DNA from: Psettodes erumei
Lineage: Eukaryota > Chordata > Actinopteri > Pleuronectiformes > Psettodidae
Direction: 5' to 3'
Length of the DNA stretch: 64,000 bases
NCBI GenBank assembly: GCA_016785225.1
Contig: JAFBJZ010000652.1
Coordinates: 866,001-930,000, forward strand
The notes below the pieces were generated by a model. That model worked only from the letters and a program-made list of their open reading frames with translations, made no database searches and was not told the DNA's origin. Of this stretch, positions 44,800 to 58,739 are shown one piece after another. The translations under genes and the position numbers were made by a program. How positions within the stretch are numbered: position 1 is the first letter of the stretch; each line of letters starts with the position of its first letter.

Positions 44800-44883
44800 C
44801 AGCAGTGTGTGTGATATTATGCCATTCTTCAGTGTCTCGGCTGATGGGGGACACACCTCTGTGGCAGCCTCCTCCTTTACTTC
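44800..44883 (-). other. Candidate coding exon upstream of znf219
   Basis: On the minus strand a T-rich tract and TTGTCCGCAG acceptor precede an open 84-base stretch encoding EVKEEAATEV, then CPPSAETLKNGIISHTLL, ending at a moderate donor (CTG then GTAATG). It enters and leaves in phase 0, so it would join in frame to AGG-ATG of the first znf219 exon (acceptor at 44,557). It may instead be 5' UTR or chance; codon third positions are not strongly GC-biased. Confidence 0.3.
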
Positions 44884-45256
44884 CTGCGGACAAGCAAAAA
44901 AAAAAAACACACTAATGACTGCACCGTGATAAATGAGACTTAAATATGAGTCTAAAACGTAATGATTAGTAGATATAACACGCACACATTTTAGCACATT
45001 ATAGAAGACGTGATTAAAGAGGCAGGTAAATTAGCTGCATCGGCGCTAACGTAGGCGTAAGCGGCGAACGGAGTTTGCACAGCAGTTGTGCGTTAAAGCA
45101 GGTAAGTGTTAAGTACAACGCAACTCTTCTTCTTCTTCTTCTTTTTTTTGTGTGTGTCTGCAGGTGTGTGTGCAACACGCCTGAATGTGTAACAGGTGCA
45201 CACCTGTTCAACTGAGCACCGTTAGCACATATGGGCCGCGTTAGCGTGTTTGCGCG

Positions 45257-45297
<41 letters not shown>

Positions 45298-45864
45298 AGG
45301 AGTTAAGGGCACCACCACAGGACATGGACTGTCCCAAACAGGATGGGCGCGTGATGTTTGGACTTCCCCTCACGCCCTTCCTGTCCGCTCTTACAGTAGC
45401 AGCCTTTCTGGTTTAAGTCAGGACGGTACACACACGTACAGTAACCATGCGCGCTCACGCCGCGTCGCACAAACCTCCTCGCACAAACCTCCTCGCCGAA
45501 CCCGTGCGCGCTGCTTAGTCACGGCCGCACGTTCGAGCAACGCAGGAAAACCAGAGCGGGCGTGTTGACTGCGAGCGTCACCCCAGATAACAGAGTCAGC
45601 TGAAATGTAAAGTGTGATATACGGCTTCCACACACACACACACACACACGCACACAAATATTTTGAGCGCACAGCAGTTTGCAGCAGTCGGGCTTTGCTT
45701 TTGTGTCCGTCACTCGGCGGAGTTGAGGAGCAGCAGAGGCGAGAAAAACAAAAGGTCATCAATCATCGCGGCGAAACAATGGAACATCTGTGTTCGCAGG
45801 TGTGTCGCGCGTATTTGTGTTCGCGTGGCGGCACGGTCACATATGTGTTTGTATGATCTGTTGG

Positions 45865-45865
<1 letters not shown>

Positions 45866-45907
<42 letters not shown>
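45866..45907. repeat. (GT)n microsatellite
   Basis: About 21 GT units, close to an equally long CA tract 80 bases away, so the two arms could pair as a large hairpin. Confidence 0.95.
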
Positions 45908-45911
<4 letters not shown>

Positions 45912-45983
45912 CGTGTCACTGAGCCTGGATGACAAAGAGATTCTCATGTAGCCAGTTGACATTTTAGCTCAGCTATGACTCAC

Positions 45984-45987
<4 letters not shown>

Positions 45988-46060
<73 letters not shown>
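45988..46060. repeat. (CA)n microsatellite
   Basis: About 36 uninterrupted CA units, among the longest in the window. CT-rich tracts follow at about 46,091-46,200. Confidence 0.95.
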
Positions 46061-46064
<4 letters not shown>

Positions 46065-48145
46065 CCTTTCTTAATCCACCATTATTGTTCTCTCTCTCTC
46101 TCTCTCTCTCTCCGTCTTCCTTTCCCTTCTGTCTTTCTTTCTCTCCCTGATTCATACTCCTCCCATCCCCCTCTCATTCTCTCCCTCCCTCCCTCCCTCC
46201 CTCCCCCCGTCTATTATTCACTAATTTTCTTTCATTCTCTCCCTCTCTCTCTCCCCCTCTTTTCTTTCTCTCCTGCAGTGTTGCCAGTTGGCGGAGTGCC
46301 AGGGAATGCTGATATCAGCTGGTAGATTGGGCCCTGCCAACATGGCGAAGAGCAAAAAATGAGAAAGGAGGCAGACGGAGAGAAAGAAAAGAAAAGAGAG
46401 AGAGAGGGGGAGGCGTACAGTGCAGTTACAAACTGGGCAGCGAGCGTTAAGAAGAAAAAAGGGGGAGAAAAAAAAAAACAAGAAAACATCGTAAGGAGCC
46501 GCGTGAATGAAAACGATTTAATGCCAACGAGAGGGAAAAAAAAAAAAAATGGGGGGATGGAAAGAGACAGACGTGCTGGAACAGAGGAGAGAGAGAGAAA
46601 AAAGAAAAGTCAACAAGCAGGAATATCCAACCAAACAGACACATCTAAATGTATCTGCAGCAGCATTATCATATGAATATCAGCGTCGCCGTGCATTGTT
46701 CCGCCATTGACGCCAACGCCGCCGTGCCAATGAGGAAAATTTGGATAGATGGGGCGAGGGGAGATAAGGTGCTGCAAAGGATGCTGGGAAAAGGTTGGGG
46801 TGGCGGGTGGCGGGTGGGACAGGAATCAAAACTGGAGTTGAGGTGGAGCAGATGCCGTTTTTAAAAAAAAAAAAAAAAAAAAGCTAAAAAACATTTTGTC
46901 CACCTCCACGAGGTTCTCGCCGTCAGGACGCGAGCGCCCGTCAACCTGCAGCGTGGGAAGCAGAGGTCAGACTTTTTCGAGAACGTCATGAGAGATTCGC
47001 TTCAGCTCGACGTCAAAGCCCAAAGAAGTGTGAGGCTGCGAGAACGAAACGAAGAAAAAAAAAAAACACACACACACACTTTCACTGATTTTCTCTTTCT
47101 CCGACCCTGAAATCTGCAACGACGGCGAGGTCGACGAGCCAGCTTTTCTTTTTTTTTCAGGCCGAACGCGAAAAGAAAAATGAGCATTGTTCAAATACTG
47201 ATAACCACTCCTGCACTCGTGTCACACTATGTGTATGTAGAGAAAGGTGCTGAGTCATACATCACATCTCTGATAAACAGTTGCCAAGGGAGTCGAAGCA
47301 CAATATGTTCAGACAAGTTTATTTTTGTGTTTTTCCCCCCTTTTTTTTTTTTTTGAAGTCACTGTGTAAATATCCACAGAGCGACTCGGCTTCATTACGG
47401 AGGCGGTCGCCGCAGGTCCGCACATGTCGGCACATTACACGCCGTGATAGTAAAACGCGAGGGGTGTGAACGCCTTTCGCTCGCCGTGCGTACGTGCGGG
47501 CGCAGTACTTATGTCACTGCAGTTTGCATAACTGTGCGTTACCAGCTCTTGGTGATATCTTTTCATTTCTTTATAAAAATCATGATTATAGACCCCGGGG
47601 GGGAGTAAAAGTCTCCCGTGTTGCACGAGAAAAGAAGCGAACGCAGGAAATTATTTGCGCCTGCGTGAAACGTGGAGTGGCTGAACTCTGACCTGCAGGA
47701 AAACTCAAGAGTGAAAAAGTTGGTGTTGGTTTCGTTTGTGTGTGTGTGTGTCACTGGAAATAGACACGTCCCGGGTGTCAGGCCTGCACTTTAAGGTAAA
47801 GCAAAGTGTGTATCTGGCGGCCGCGTTCGCGCACAAGTGCATCTTTCTCTCGTATCGCTCGTGTGATGAAGTGTGCGAGGTGAGGCGTCCTCTGGGGACG
47901 AGTGGGCGTACGAGAGACTGACCGCAGGAGAAAAAAAAAAAAAAAAAAAAAAAGTGTCTAAAAGGGAGGACGAGCAATTTGAGGGAGGAAGAGAGGGGAG
48001 TCAGCTCTCTGTGCGGTACGGTGTAATTTCGGCTCTGTGGGTTTTTTTTTTATCGCGCGGTCACGTGGCAACTTCCCCACAGACGGCATTCATTTCCTTT
48101 CCTTCACCTTTCCCTGAACCCCCCGCTTCACTTCAACTTCGTCTG

Positions 48146-48182
<37 letters not shown>

Positions 48183-48935
48183 CCTCCACCCACACACCCA
48201 CCCATCTCCATCCTCAGGCTTCCCACCGCGTGCCTTACTGTAAAGATATGGAGTCCTTTCACTGGAAACTTTTGTGAATCACTTTGGTGTGAAAGTGAAA
48301 GTGATGTCTCCATCGCGGGGCTCGAGCTGTGGCCCAGCTCCGCTTTTTGCAACTGAGCCCGTCGCCCCGGACTCTCGCCCGAGCTCAGCTTTTAAATTTT
48401 GCGCACCAATTTCTGAGCCAGATGAAAGTTTCCTGCCTCACTGATGTGTTTTTTTTTAATCTTCCACTTTTCCTCCTGCTTTTCTCCCTCTCCATCCCAC
48501 GCCGTCGCTCCGGCTCTTTCTGAATGAAACCCCCCTCCTGGAGCCGGCGTTTCCCGCCGCAGGTTGTTGGATCCCAGCGAGCGAATCGGAGAGGGCCGCA
48601 TCTAAACTGATTCAGGATTACGACGCCAAAGACGATCTGAAAGTCATCTAAATTCATACTAATAAATCAAATCATGAGGATTCTGAGCGTGTGAGTGGAC
48701 GCTCGCCATCACGAGCCCCAGGCATGCTGACCCCCCCCCCCCTCACCGTGACCTCCTTCAGGAATACGTCTCAAAAATCCCGGATCTCGTGAACACCTGC
48801 CGGAGCCTTACCACAGAGAAAAATAGCAAGCGTTATCACAGGTTGCTTCTTTATTCACCCCAGGGGAAATATGCAGAGCATGTGCTCTCTTTCTTCGTAA
48901 CGCACTGCCTCATGCACTCTCAGTTATATATAGCT

Positions 48936-48952
48936 GATATATATATACACAC

Positions 48953-48994
<42 letters not shown>
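48936..48994. repeat. Compound (AT)n-(GA)n microsatellite
   Basis: AT units interrupted by ACACAC, then about 11 AT units running directly into about 12 GA units. Confidence 0.9.
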
Positions 48995-51900
48995 TGTTGA
49001 TACTTAAATCAGCACCTCGCTGCGTGACGTGCCCTGAACATCGGCAGCTCGACCGACTGTGGTGGAAGTGAAGATCTGCTCAAAAACAAGTAGTGTGTTG
49101 TCTGACCACGTCGGAGTGGTTAAAGCTGTCATGGCGGCAGCGGGGGGGGGGTCATAACCACGCACGCTTCCAGTCAGACTTCCTTCGAAGGCGGTCGTGG
49201 CGAAACGTGCAGAAAGAAACGGAAAGGTCACCTCCGCTGACCGACTGCGTCCGACTCTCATAAAGTTTCTGACATCGCTGGATGCGACCCCCCCCCCCAC
49301 ACACACACACACACACACACACACTGGCACTAGCTTCCCGCTGCGACCTCCTCACACATCTTCTTCGCATCTTCTCCCCCCCGCGTTTATCCGCCCGAAC
49401 GAGACGAGGCGAGCGGCCCGCCCCGTCCGTCTCCGCCCGCGGGAGGGGAAGGTCGAGAGCGAGCCCGAAACACAAACGGCACAAAGTGGCGTACTATTTA
49501 AGTCAGACCCTAATGCTCTAAATACACGCTAATCCCGAGCAGGCAGCCCAACTCTCCACAGTCTGAAAATGTCACAATGCTGTAGATTCTGCCTAACTGA
49601 GGGCAGGCAGGTGCCTCTCCCACTGTGCACTAATGACCCAATTATATCAATCAGAAGCCTTGATTGGTGCTACACTCCCTCGCTCTCCATCTCCTTCTCC
49701 CTCACATACAAATACCCCACACACCCCTCCCCAAAAGAGCCACCTGGATGGGGTGCGTGTGCCCCCCTCAAGTACAGTACAGTATGTACAAAGATGGGGA
49801 GGAGGTGGAGGAGGTGGAGGAGGAGGAGGAGGAGGAGGATACTTGAACACACAGCAAGCAGAGAGAGGCTGAATGAAGCAAAGACTATTAGACATTTTTT
49901 TTGGGGGGGGGGGCAGTGGTTTCTTGTTCACTGGTGTGGGGATGAGAAATATATATATTTATATATTTATAAATGATCATGTTGTGGCAACCTGTAGGTT
50001 TGCAGGAAGGGTAAAGGTAGTAGATTAAATATCCAGCGTTTCTTTTTATTTTAGTTTTTTTTTTTGCAAAGACTGGATAGAAACAAGTAGCTTGTGTGTA
50101 CATACAGTAAGTGGGGAAAAAAAAACCAAAACCTAAATGTGACTCTATTCCTCTCATAGATCCGCCCTGCACAGACGTGTAAAAACATGAGAAATAAAAT
50201 GAAAGAGAGTTGGAGGAGCTCCGGGGCCAGCGCGGATTATAGGACAAGCCGGCAATGTCAACCTACTTCCGCTGTGCACACGCGCTGAGAAGTGTGACAT
50301 TTCGGGTGGATGTTTAAAAAAAAAAAAAAAAAAGAAATGGGGCATTTCAGGATCCCTAAACATCTTCCATTGGATGTGGAAGCGGCGACGGGAGTGTCTT
50401 CTGGTCAACCCAGATGACACGTCTGCGCCTTATCTCAAGAGGAATTTCCTCCGCGCCCCTGTGATGTGCGTCAACAACGTGCAACCATTTTCAGCCGCGC
50501 TCTCTCCCCCTGCTCCTCTCTCGCGGCCATCTCAATTAGAGGCACATTAATGAAATAAATAACCATCAACAAACAATGCTCCTAATAAACACCCCCGCCG
50601 AAATGAGATTAACCCTGCCCCGCAGATGGTGTCCGCGCACGACCCCCCCCCTCTCCACCTCCACCCTCTTCTCCTCCCCAAAAAAAACCCAAAAGAAAGA
50701 AAAACGCGATTAAAAATCATACAGAGTGGGATACAGTTTGGAGAAGTCGGGGGGTGGCGTGTGTGTGTCATGTCAGCCTCGTATCGCTTCTCCCTCCTCC
50801 CCCCCCCGCTCCATTTTGTTCCTAAATTTTCTATACAAAAGATTAAGGGAGGGGAAAAAGACGAGAGAGCGAGCAGGGAGAGGACGGGAGGAGGAAGAGA
50901 GAGAGAGAGAGAGAGAGAAGGGGGGAAAAAGTGCCATCATGGATTTCATCTTGAATCCGCTGCCAATCTCCCAAACCGACATCAGCCCCCCCCCCCCCCC
51001 TCCCGCAAAAAAAAGCGACATCGTGTCCAAAAAATACGCACATTTTTAAAAACTGCAAAACCCGGTAACTTGCACACGCCGGACTCGCTATGCTACTTTG
51101 TGAGCTCGCAGACGCTGGAGGTGATGTTAGGACAAACTAAAACCGGGTTGTAGTAAACACTGTAGTAAGAAGAAAAAGAAGGAGGGGGGGTGGAAGAGGG
51201 AGAAAAAGGTTTATTAAACGCGATCCCAGCACCGTGGATGCGTTTTTGCGCATGAAAGTGACGGGGGGGGGGGCTTATCTGGAAAACAATGCGCCGCACA
51301 ACGCCTAATGTGCGGCCAACAAAAGAATTAGTCGAGCTAATCGCATCTACCTCCAAATTACGCTTTGCAAATCAACTTGCTCGCACACACACACACACAC
51401 ACGCACGCAGGAAAAATCCACTTTTACGCCTGGACAATATGTCTGCGGCTTGTCGAAATGCTCCGTTACGCACCGACAACTTGTACCTCTTCTTCTTCTT
51501 CTTTTTTTTTAGTAGCGTGTAAACGCTACTTTTTTTTTTTCTTTTATGGTCAGACGTGGGTTTTCCACAGAGGTTAAAAAGGGGATAGAGAAGAGGAAGA
51601 AGAGGTCGCGACGCTGCCAAATTTCCGAACTGCTTTCCCCCTCCGCTCAACTTGGTTAAAGTTAGGCGGGTTTAAAGGTGGAAAAACGGAAATAAAAACA
51701 CTCCCCCGGTGACTTTTCGTGCACTTGCGACCATTTTAAAGTCGTTTCGGCGTCGCCTCGCCGCGTCGACCCGCTCCGCACACATGTATTTTGGTTTTTA
51801 ATGGAGGAAAACGGCGCATTTCTCTTTTCTTTTCTGTCATGTCACGGCTGCTGCGGGGTCCTCGCGAGGGCTCCGCGCATACGTCGGCCACGCGCGCACA

Positions 51901-52501
51901 TCCACCGGCTTCCACATACATGACACACACGTAAAGTGTGTCCGGAGCGCGCGGCGAACATACGTGCTTCATGCCAATCACTCGCATGCTTGCTTGCTTG
52001 CTTGCGCGCACGCACGCGTGCACACACACACACACACACGCGCGCGCGCACACACACACACACACACATCCAAATATTTAAAAAGCCTGAGAGATAAGAA
52101 ACAACAACAACAACAAAAAAAACAACAACAACTATGTTGGCCATTATCCCGTGTGCTGCTCGTGGAAAAGAAGAAGAAGAAGAAGGAACAACAGTCGCAA
52201 TAAAAAAAATTTTTTTTGGAAATGTTTCAGCAGCGGTTGTTTCGCAGCACCGCCGCGCATAAAAGTGTCTGTGTAAACAGTGGCGGATAAAAATGGAAGT
52301 AGATAAATGAGGATATAGGATATATGTTGAAAGTAAAGACTCAGTGTACTTACGGGAGAGGCGGCGAGGAGATTAATGACACGACACGTCATGATTACGT
52401 TTCACTTGAATTAAATACATTACGAGTTGGGAAAAAAATGGAAATCAGGGTTGTATACAAGCATACGCCGTTTCCTCCCTCCCTCCTCCCTCCGTTTGGT
52501 C

Positions 52502-52505
<4 letters not shown>

Positions 52506-52541
<36 letters not shown>
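52506..52541. repeat. (CT)n microsatellite in a 250-bp pyrimidine tract
   Basis: About 18 CT units. The surrounding 52,470-52,680 is almost pure pyrimidine and could form triplex DNA. It is followed by GGA and GAA runs to about 52,765. Confidence 0.9.
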
Positions 52542-52546
<5 letters not shown>

Positions 52547-52635
52547 CTCTCTCCTCCTCCTTCTCCTCCTCCATCTCCCTTTTCCTTTTCTTTCTCTCGC
52601 TCCCTTTCTTCTTGCATTTTTTCCTCTCTCCCTCC

Positions 52636-52670
<35 letters not shown>

Positions 52671-53285
52671 TCCCATTTATTGTACAGGAGTGAGTGAATG
52701 GAGAGAAGCAGGAGGAGGAGGAGGAGGAGGAGGAGAGGGACAAGAAGAAGAAGAAGAAGAAGAAGTGGGAGGGAGAGTGATGTAGGTTGGAAATGTTAAT
52801 TATAATCTCAGCACGGGCACCATTTTACAACGCTGTCATCTCCTCACATTTGTATCCTAAATATGGCATCTGGGGTGGCGGGTAGCTGACAGTTTGGAGA
52901 GACATTTTTTTTGAAGGGGGAAGGGGGGGGTAGGAGGAGGAGGAGAAGAAGGAGAAGGAGAGGAGGAAGGAGAAAAAGAAAAAGAAAAAGTTTCACACCA
53001 ACTGGAGTGTGTGGAAAGTGATGACAGCGGAAGCACTCGGAGGGTGGAGGGTGGAGGGTGGGGACACACAGAGCGCACATCCCCTGTCTGGAAGGTGGGG
53101 TTCCCAACCTAAGGTCGAGGGACCAGTCGGAGTCCCTCAAGTGGTGGGTGGAGGAGGTGGTGGTGGTGGTGGGGGTGGGGACATTAGAAGTCCCGGTTGA
53201 GGAAAGTGGTGACAGCATGTTTGAGCAGAGAAGTTGGGAGACTTGTTGCACATTGTCCTGTTGTGTTGTAATGTACATACCTCCA

Positions 53286-53327
<42 letters not shown>
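53286..53327. repeat. (CA)n microsatellite
   Basis: About 21 CA units, with a poly-A run of about 25 at 53,378-53,402. Confidence 0.95.
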
Positions 53328-53329
<2 letters not shown>

Positions 53330-54328
53330 GTTCAGTCGGAGCAGGTGCTCCAACCATGTACCTGCATCCACAAGATTTAAAAAAAAAAAAAAAAAAAAAA
53401 AAGTTTCTCTCCTGTCCAAATATGGTCATTTCTTTAACAACATGAAACACCTGAGAATATTATAACCATTTAAATACGACGGTTCATGTCGAGCGAATTT
53501 GTTTTTTCAAAGCTCGATGTATTTGCATATATTGCTCATTAAAAAAAAAAAAAAAAGTTGAACCAACTGCTTCACAGTTAACGGGAAGGTTTTCGAGGTT
53601 TGGAGAATCTTCCCGCCCAGATGAGTGAGGATGAAGCTTTCAATGGCGACGCCTCGACCCGACCGACGACCTTTACGAGTCTCGATTTCCGCTCGGGACG
53701 CACAAAGACACGCTAACTCCCACTGTACATCCTCCTCCCGTCATTAAAAGGAACGTAACGCGTCCATCTTTTGCTCCGCTCTCGGCACGTGAGAGGCCTT
53801 CGCCACCGAGCGCTTCCGGCGAAACGCCAACGATCGCGCCGCCGGCAGCGAGACCCCCCGCGGTTACGAGTGGAGCGGAACGCAGGAGCGCACGTCCACC
53901 GACTCTCAGCCTTGATCGCAACACGACAACAAAAAGCCCGGTTGAAAAGTGGCGCCGGGCGAGGAATGCGAAAACGTTCACCTTTCCATCCCGCCCGCCC
54001 GCCTCGCTCTCGCGCTCCGATTTTCCTCTTTTCAGCCACCGGGCTTCAGTCCAGACGGCATTTCTAAGTAACCTCTGGCTTTGTGCGTCTGCTTTTGTGC
54101 CGACATATGGAGGAAACATCAGTTAATTGCGAGTCTGAATGCGTTTCCACGGCGAGGCCTTGGTTTTAACATTTAAATGTGACTGTGCGTGAAGGTAAAC
54201 GCTGGCTGGGAAATTCAAAATGTCTTTGCTGACACAGAACATATCTCCTGGATCAGCCATTGTAAGCCTGCTATTGTGTGTCTGAGAGTGACTGACTAAG
54301 TCTGTGGCATATGTGCGTGCTCGTCTCA

Positions 54329-54367
<39 letters not shown>

Positions 54368-54478
54368 GTGAATCGACGTGCGCGCGAGCACATTTTGCGT
54401 GTCAGCAGCTTATAGATGTGTACACAAGTGCACATATGTATGCATGCTCTGTCTGCTGATGTGTGTCTACAACTGTAC

Positions 54479-54523
<45 letters not shown>

Positions 54524-54695
54524 CCCCCCTGTCTGTTTGTGTGTTTGTGTGCATGCTCGCACTACATACGTGTACGTGTTTGCGGCTGCCACAGTGGCAT
54601 CATCACCCGCCCCTGACGCTTTGATTGTTTTCTCCGCCGCAGCAGAAATGCACCAATTAATATGCAGAGAGTGAGTGAGACAGAGACGCACACAT

Positions 54696-54696
<1 letters not shown>

Positions 54697-54741
<45 letters not shown>
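54697..54741. repeat. (CA)n microsatellite
   Basis: About 22 CA units, with a GT tract at about 54,480-54,520 on its left and a GA tract at about 54,831-54,861 on its right. Confidence 0.95.
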
Positions 54742-54826
54742 CAGAAAAAAAAAAAACAGCCGTGAGGGAGGGAGACAAGGAGGGAGGTGTGATGGAGGGA
54801 GAAGTGAAGGGGGGGCAGAAGAGATG

Positions 54827-54865
<39 letters not shown>

Positions 54866-55284
54866 AGAATAGGGGAGATGAAATGAAAGATGAGGGGAAA
54901 GTGTGTGTCTGAGAGAGGGGGGGGCAGAGAGATGGAGTGAGATAAGGGGCGAGGGTGGAGAGGAGGGCGTAGATGGAGGGGATGAAATCTGATAGATGTT
55001 TGAGTAAAAACAAGAGAAGGAGAGAGAAAAGGGAAAAGAGTGAGGGACGAGGCTGAGGTGAGGAGGGAGGGAGGGAGATCAATATGTACATATTCAGTGA
55101 GATATGGTGGGAAATCAATTGAGAGGAGGGGAGGAGGAATTGATTTGGGTGGAGGAGGAGGGAGGAAGGAGACGACGGAGGAGGAGGAGGAGTGCAGAGG
55201 TGGAGTGATATGTGGCTACGGCTGCTGTCCTTTTTGTCGCAGTGTCAGGGTATTGATACTGTAATACACCCCCCCACCCCCCAC

Positions 55285-55315
<31 letters not shown>

Positions 55316-55426
55316 CCATCACCCTCCACCACCCCTCACACCCCCATCACAATGCTGCCGTGACAACGGCTGTCGCGGCGACGCCTACTGGCACAATGCA
55401 GCCACAATACTGAGGGCACTGAAGCA

Positions 55427-55478
<52 letters not shown>

Positions 55479-55814
55479 CAGGCCAGAGAGAAAGAAAAAA
55501 AAAAGAGGAGGGAATGCAAGAAAAGGAGGGGGGGCAGAGATATGAGGAGGGAGAGGTGGAGATTAGGAGGGAGGGAGGAAGATGGATGGGAAGAAAGGGA
55601 GACAGAGAGAGAGAAAAGGGATGGAGATGGTGATGGAGAGTAAAGAGGGAGGAGAAGGGAAGGGGGACGTGGATTGATGGAGAGACAGGATGGGAGGGAG
55701 GGAGGGAGGTGGAGGAGAGATATGGCAGGATAATATTACACGTGTATAACGCCAGAGGGTGTGTGCCCATAGAAACATGTTTAATGGCTTTCATGATTGC
55801 AGGAAGGTTGTGTG

Positions 55815-55852
<38 letters not shown>

Positions 55853-58365
55853 CAGAGTGATGTATGCGTGTGCAAACAACTGGGTGTTTACGCGTCGCAC
55901 AAATATATACGATGACCCGCGTACCTGCGTCTAGACGAGCGGATGTGCGGGCGTGAACACACCTGTACGGGCTCCTGTTCACGCACCTCATTTGTGTTGA
56001 TATTTATTTTAAATATAAATATGTATACACACAGTAACGCAACGTCGTGTGCGTAAAGAAGCAGATCCAACAAAGTAGGAAAAAAAAAAAAAACGCCGTC
56101 ACAAATGAAACACACATCAAATCAGGATATAAACCTGAGAATCAGCGTTGTCGGGTTTGTTGTCAGTCTTTTCCGTGTCAAACTTGTATTTGGAGCAGTT
56201 AAAAAAAAAAAAAAAAAAAAAGAGCATAAAGGAAATAAAAACACAGTGTCTGCTCTGACCTCCCTTTGCCAAAATGTGTGTGCCGGCATATTACTGTACC
56301 CCCCCACCCAACATGCACTCTCTTTACAAAAGAAACGCTTGGCTGGCTGCCTGTAAGTCAGTTTATCCGCGTGAGATGACCAACGTCCCTCTTTTTTTTT
56401 TTTTCTTCCTCTCTTCTCCGTCTTTCCACCCCATCTCATACAGTGTGTGTGCGCGTATGATCTATAGTTCCCTCCCCTCCGTCACCCCCTCCCTCCCTCC
56501 CTCCCCCCTCCCTCACCCTAACCCTTCTTAATATGATGTAAAAAGCTAATCGCATGCAAATGTCTGTTGTCCCGGTAACCGGGCCTGAAAAATCCCTTTG
56601 ATGTTTCCCCCGACTCATTCTCTTCACGTTCTCTTTGTTCGCCACAGTCTCGCTGCTTTGTCAACATCCCCCCTTTTTACCCCGCTCGCTCTCTCTCTCT
56701 CCCCCCCTCCATCCATTCTGCAGCTCGCTCGGCCCCTCTCTTAGTTCTCTCCATTCGAGAGAGAGAGAGAGAGAGAAAAAAAGTTCGAACTCCACTTTGT
56801 GTCTCCCTCTTTCTATAAGCCCCCCTTCTCTATTCTTCTCTTTTTTTTTTCGTGCCTCCCTCCTCCCTCCCTCCTCCCCTGCTCCTCGTGCTCCTGCTCT
56901 CCCCTTGACTGTGCCTCTCTGTCTGTCTGCCCCTTCGCCCTCGCTCATTTCCCATCATTCCCACCTACTGTCTCCTGTCCTTCTCCTCTGTCGCTCCCTC
57001 GCTCTCAGCTCTGCCCCTTCCTGTTGCCTCCCTCCCTCCCTCCCTCTTTGCCCACCCTTTATCTCTCATTCCTCTCTCCATGTCCCTCACATGCACAGAT
57101 GGACACACACACACACACACACACACACTCGTGCTCTCGAACCGCCCTCCCCTCCTTCAGGGAATTTGATCCCTGGAACTATTTGATATGGCGCTGCACT
57201 GTAGTTATCTAATCTCTGGGTTTTTTTAGCGAGGCCCGGGTGGAAAGCGGCGGCACAGCTGGCTCTCCGAGAAGAGACCCCGCTCATTACAGCAAAATTC
57301 GAGGTTACAGGGTTACAGGCCGACCCCCTCCACCACCTCCTCCACCACCTCCACCACCTCCACCACCACTTCTTCTTCTTTTACCGCGACAAGTTTCGAG
57401 CACAACCTCTCATCTTTGAAATCTCTCCGGAAGGGTTTGGAAGTTCCATCCAGTTTTAATCCAACACAGGAAAGTTTGAACAAACATACAAACAAATAAA
57501 CAAGTACAATTATCAAGTAGGCATACGTCATGCATTTTAAACATTCCTTCAAAAAAAATAAAAATGTAAACATCAGGCCGAGTGTGTCACTGAGAAAGAG
57601 CGAGAGGAGAAGTTTCTGTACATTAATACTGCCCCGCCGTGAGTGAGGGTTTCTGCATATGACAATCTATACTGCGGTAAGAATGAAAGATGGTGTTCAT
57701 TACATCGCCTTCAATGCAACGCAATGTACCCAACTGCTAAAGGCTATGAAGTGTAGAAGGAGGTGGAGGTGGTGGAGGGGCTGGGGGGTCGGTTCTCCAA
57801 GCCAACAAATTACATATTGATTCAGAAACGGCTCAATGGCCATTTGCAATTTTTGAATTTGGATGCAGATATGAAACGTGCTAAATCTGATAACGGCGAC
57901 AGACGAAGGCGTGACCCCCCACCCCCCCCATTCGCTACCTGACGGTGTCATATTGTACCTTAAGCGCAATGATGTTTGATACGCACGCTTTGTGCAATCA
58001 AACCAGCGAGCGGATGCTGATTGGTTTTTACCGACTGCATCCTTGCCGTCATTAAATATGAACTACATCACCGTACGAAATACTGAAAGCTCTCCCCCCC
58101 CCCGAGCTGCTTCCCAACACAACGTGACAAGTTCTGCATATCTTTTGCATTATTTCACGCATTGATTCAGCGCAGTCGTGTATATACGGGAAGTTTCGGC
58201 TCTAAGAATCCAAATAAAAGTCAACATACACTATCCTCCTATTAATGGACGCACTATGTCTGGCAGAGCAGGGGAGGATGAGTTGCTGTTCGACAGAAGT
58301 GGAAGTTATTTTTATCTTTGGTTCCATTAGTTTTGAGTGGGATATGTAAGAGGAATGGCTTTCGT

Positions 58366-58735
58366 AAGTTGAGAAATATGCTCTTTCTCAAGAGTTAGAT
58401 AAGACACCACTGTCCCCGTCGGTTAGCTTAGCTTAGCTTAATGAGTTTGTAGCGAGGAGGGGGGAAACAGGAAGTTAGTTCTGTCCGGATGTAAATACAA
58501 CGAACAGCAAAGTGACGAACCCGTTATTGCTCCTTCATTTGGCCTCTTCAAAAAACCAGAGTGTTAAAAAATTAAACATTTACACACTGTAGTTTTACCA
58601 GCGCGCAGAGCCAAGCTAGCTTTTCCTGCTAAGTTTAGCTAACTGGCTAGCTGTGGCTTTACTGTACAGACGCTAGCGCGACATCATCTAACTCTTGACA
58701 AGAGAATGAATAAGTGTATTTCCTAAAATTTCAAA
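58366..58735. mobile_element. Fold-back MITE with imperfect terminal inverted repeats
   Basis: The left end (AGAAATATGC then TCAAGAGTTAGAT) is the imperfect inverse of the right end (ATCTAACTCTTGACAAGAGA then GTGTATTTCCT). Inside each end lie GGTTAGCTTAGCTTAGCTTA on the left and TTTAGCTAACTGGCTAGCTG on the right. This is the layout of a well-known teleost non-autonomous element. There is no coding capacity. A decayed relative lies at 3655-4115. Confidence 0.65.
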
Positions 58736-58739
58736 CTAC

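Larger units (their letters stand above)
45000..58360. other. Low-complexity, repeat-dense stretch without a supported gene
   Basis: The stretch is dominated by GT/CA, CT/GA, GGA and homopolymer tracts, with CpG-rich islands near 49,150-49,480, 51,700-52,050 and 53,700-54,070 that could be regulatory. Non-repetitive islands at about 49,490-49,690, 50,490-50,640 and 57,780-58,080 have no coding frame and might be conserved non-coding DNA. If the exons near 61.6-63.8 kb belong to znf219, this would be its long first introns. Confidence 0.4.
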
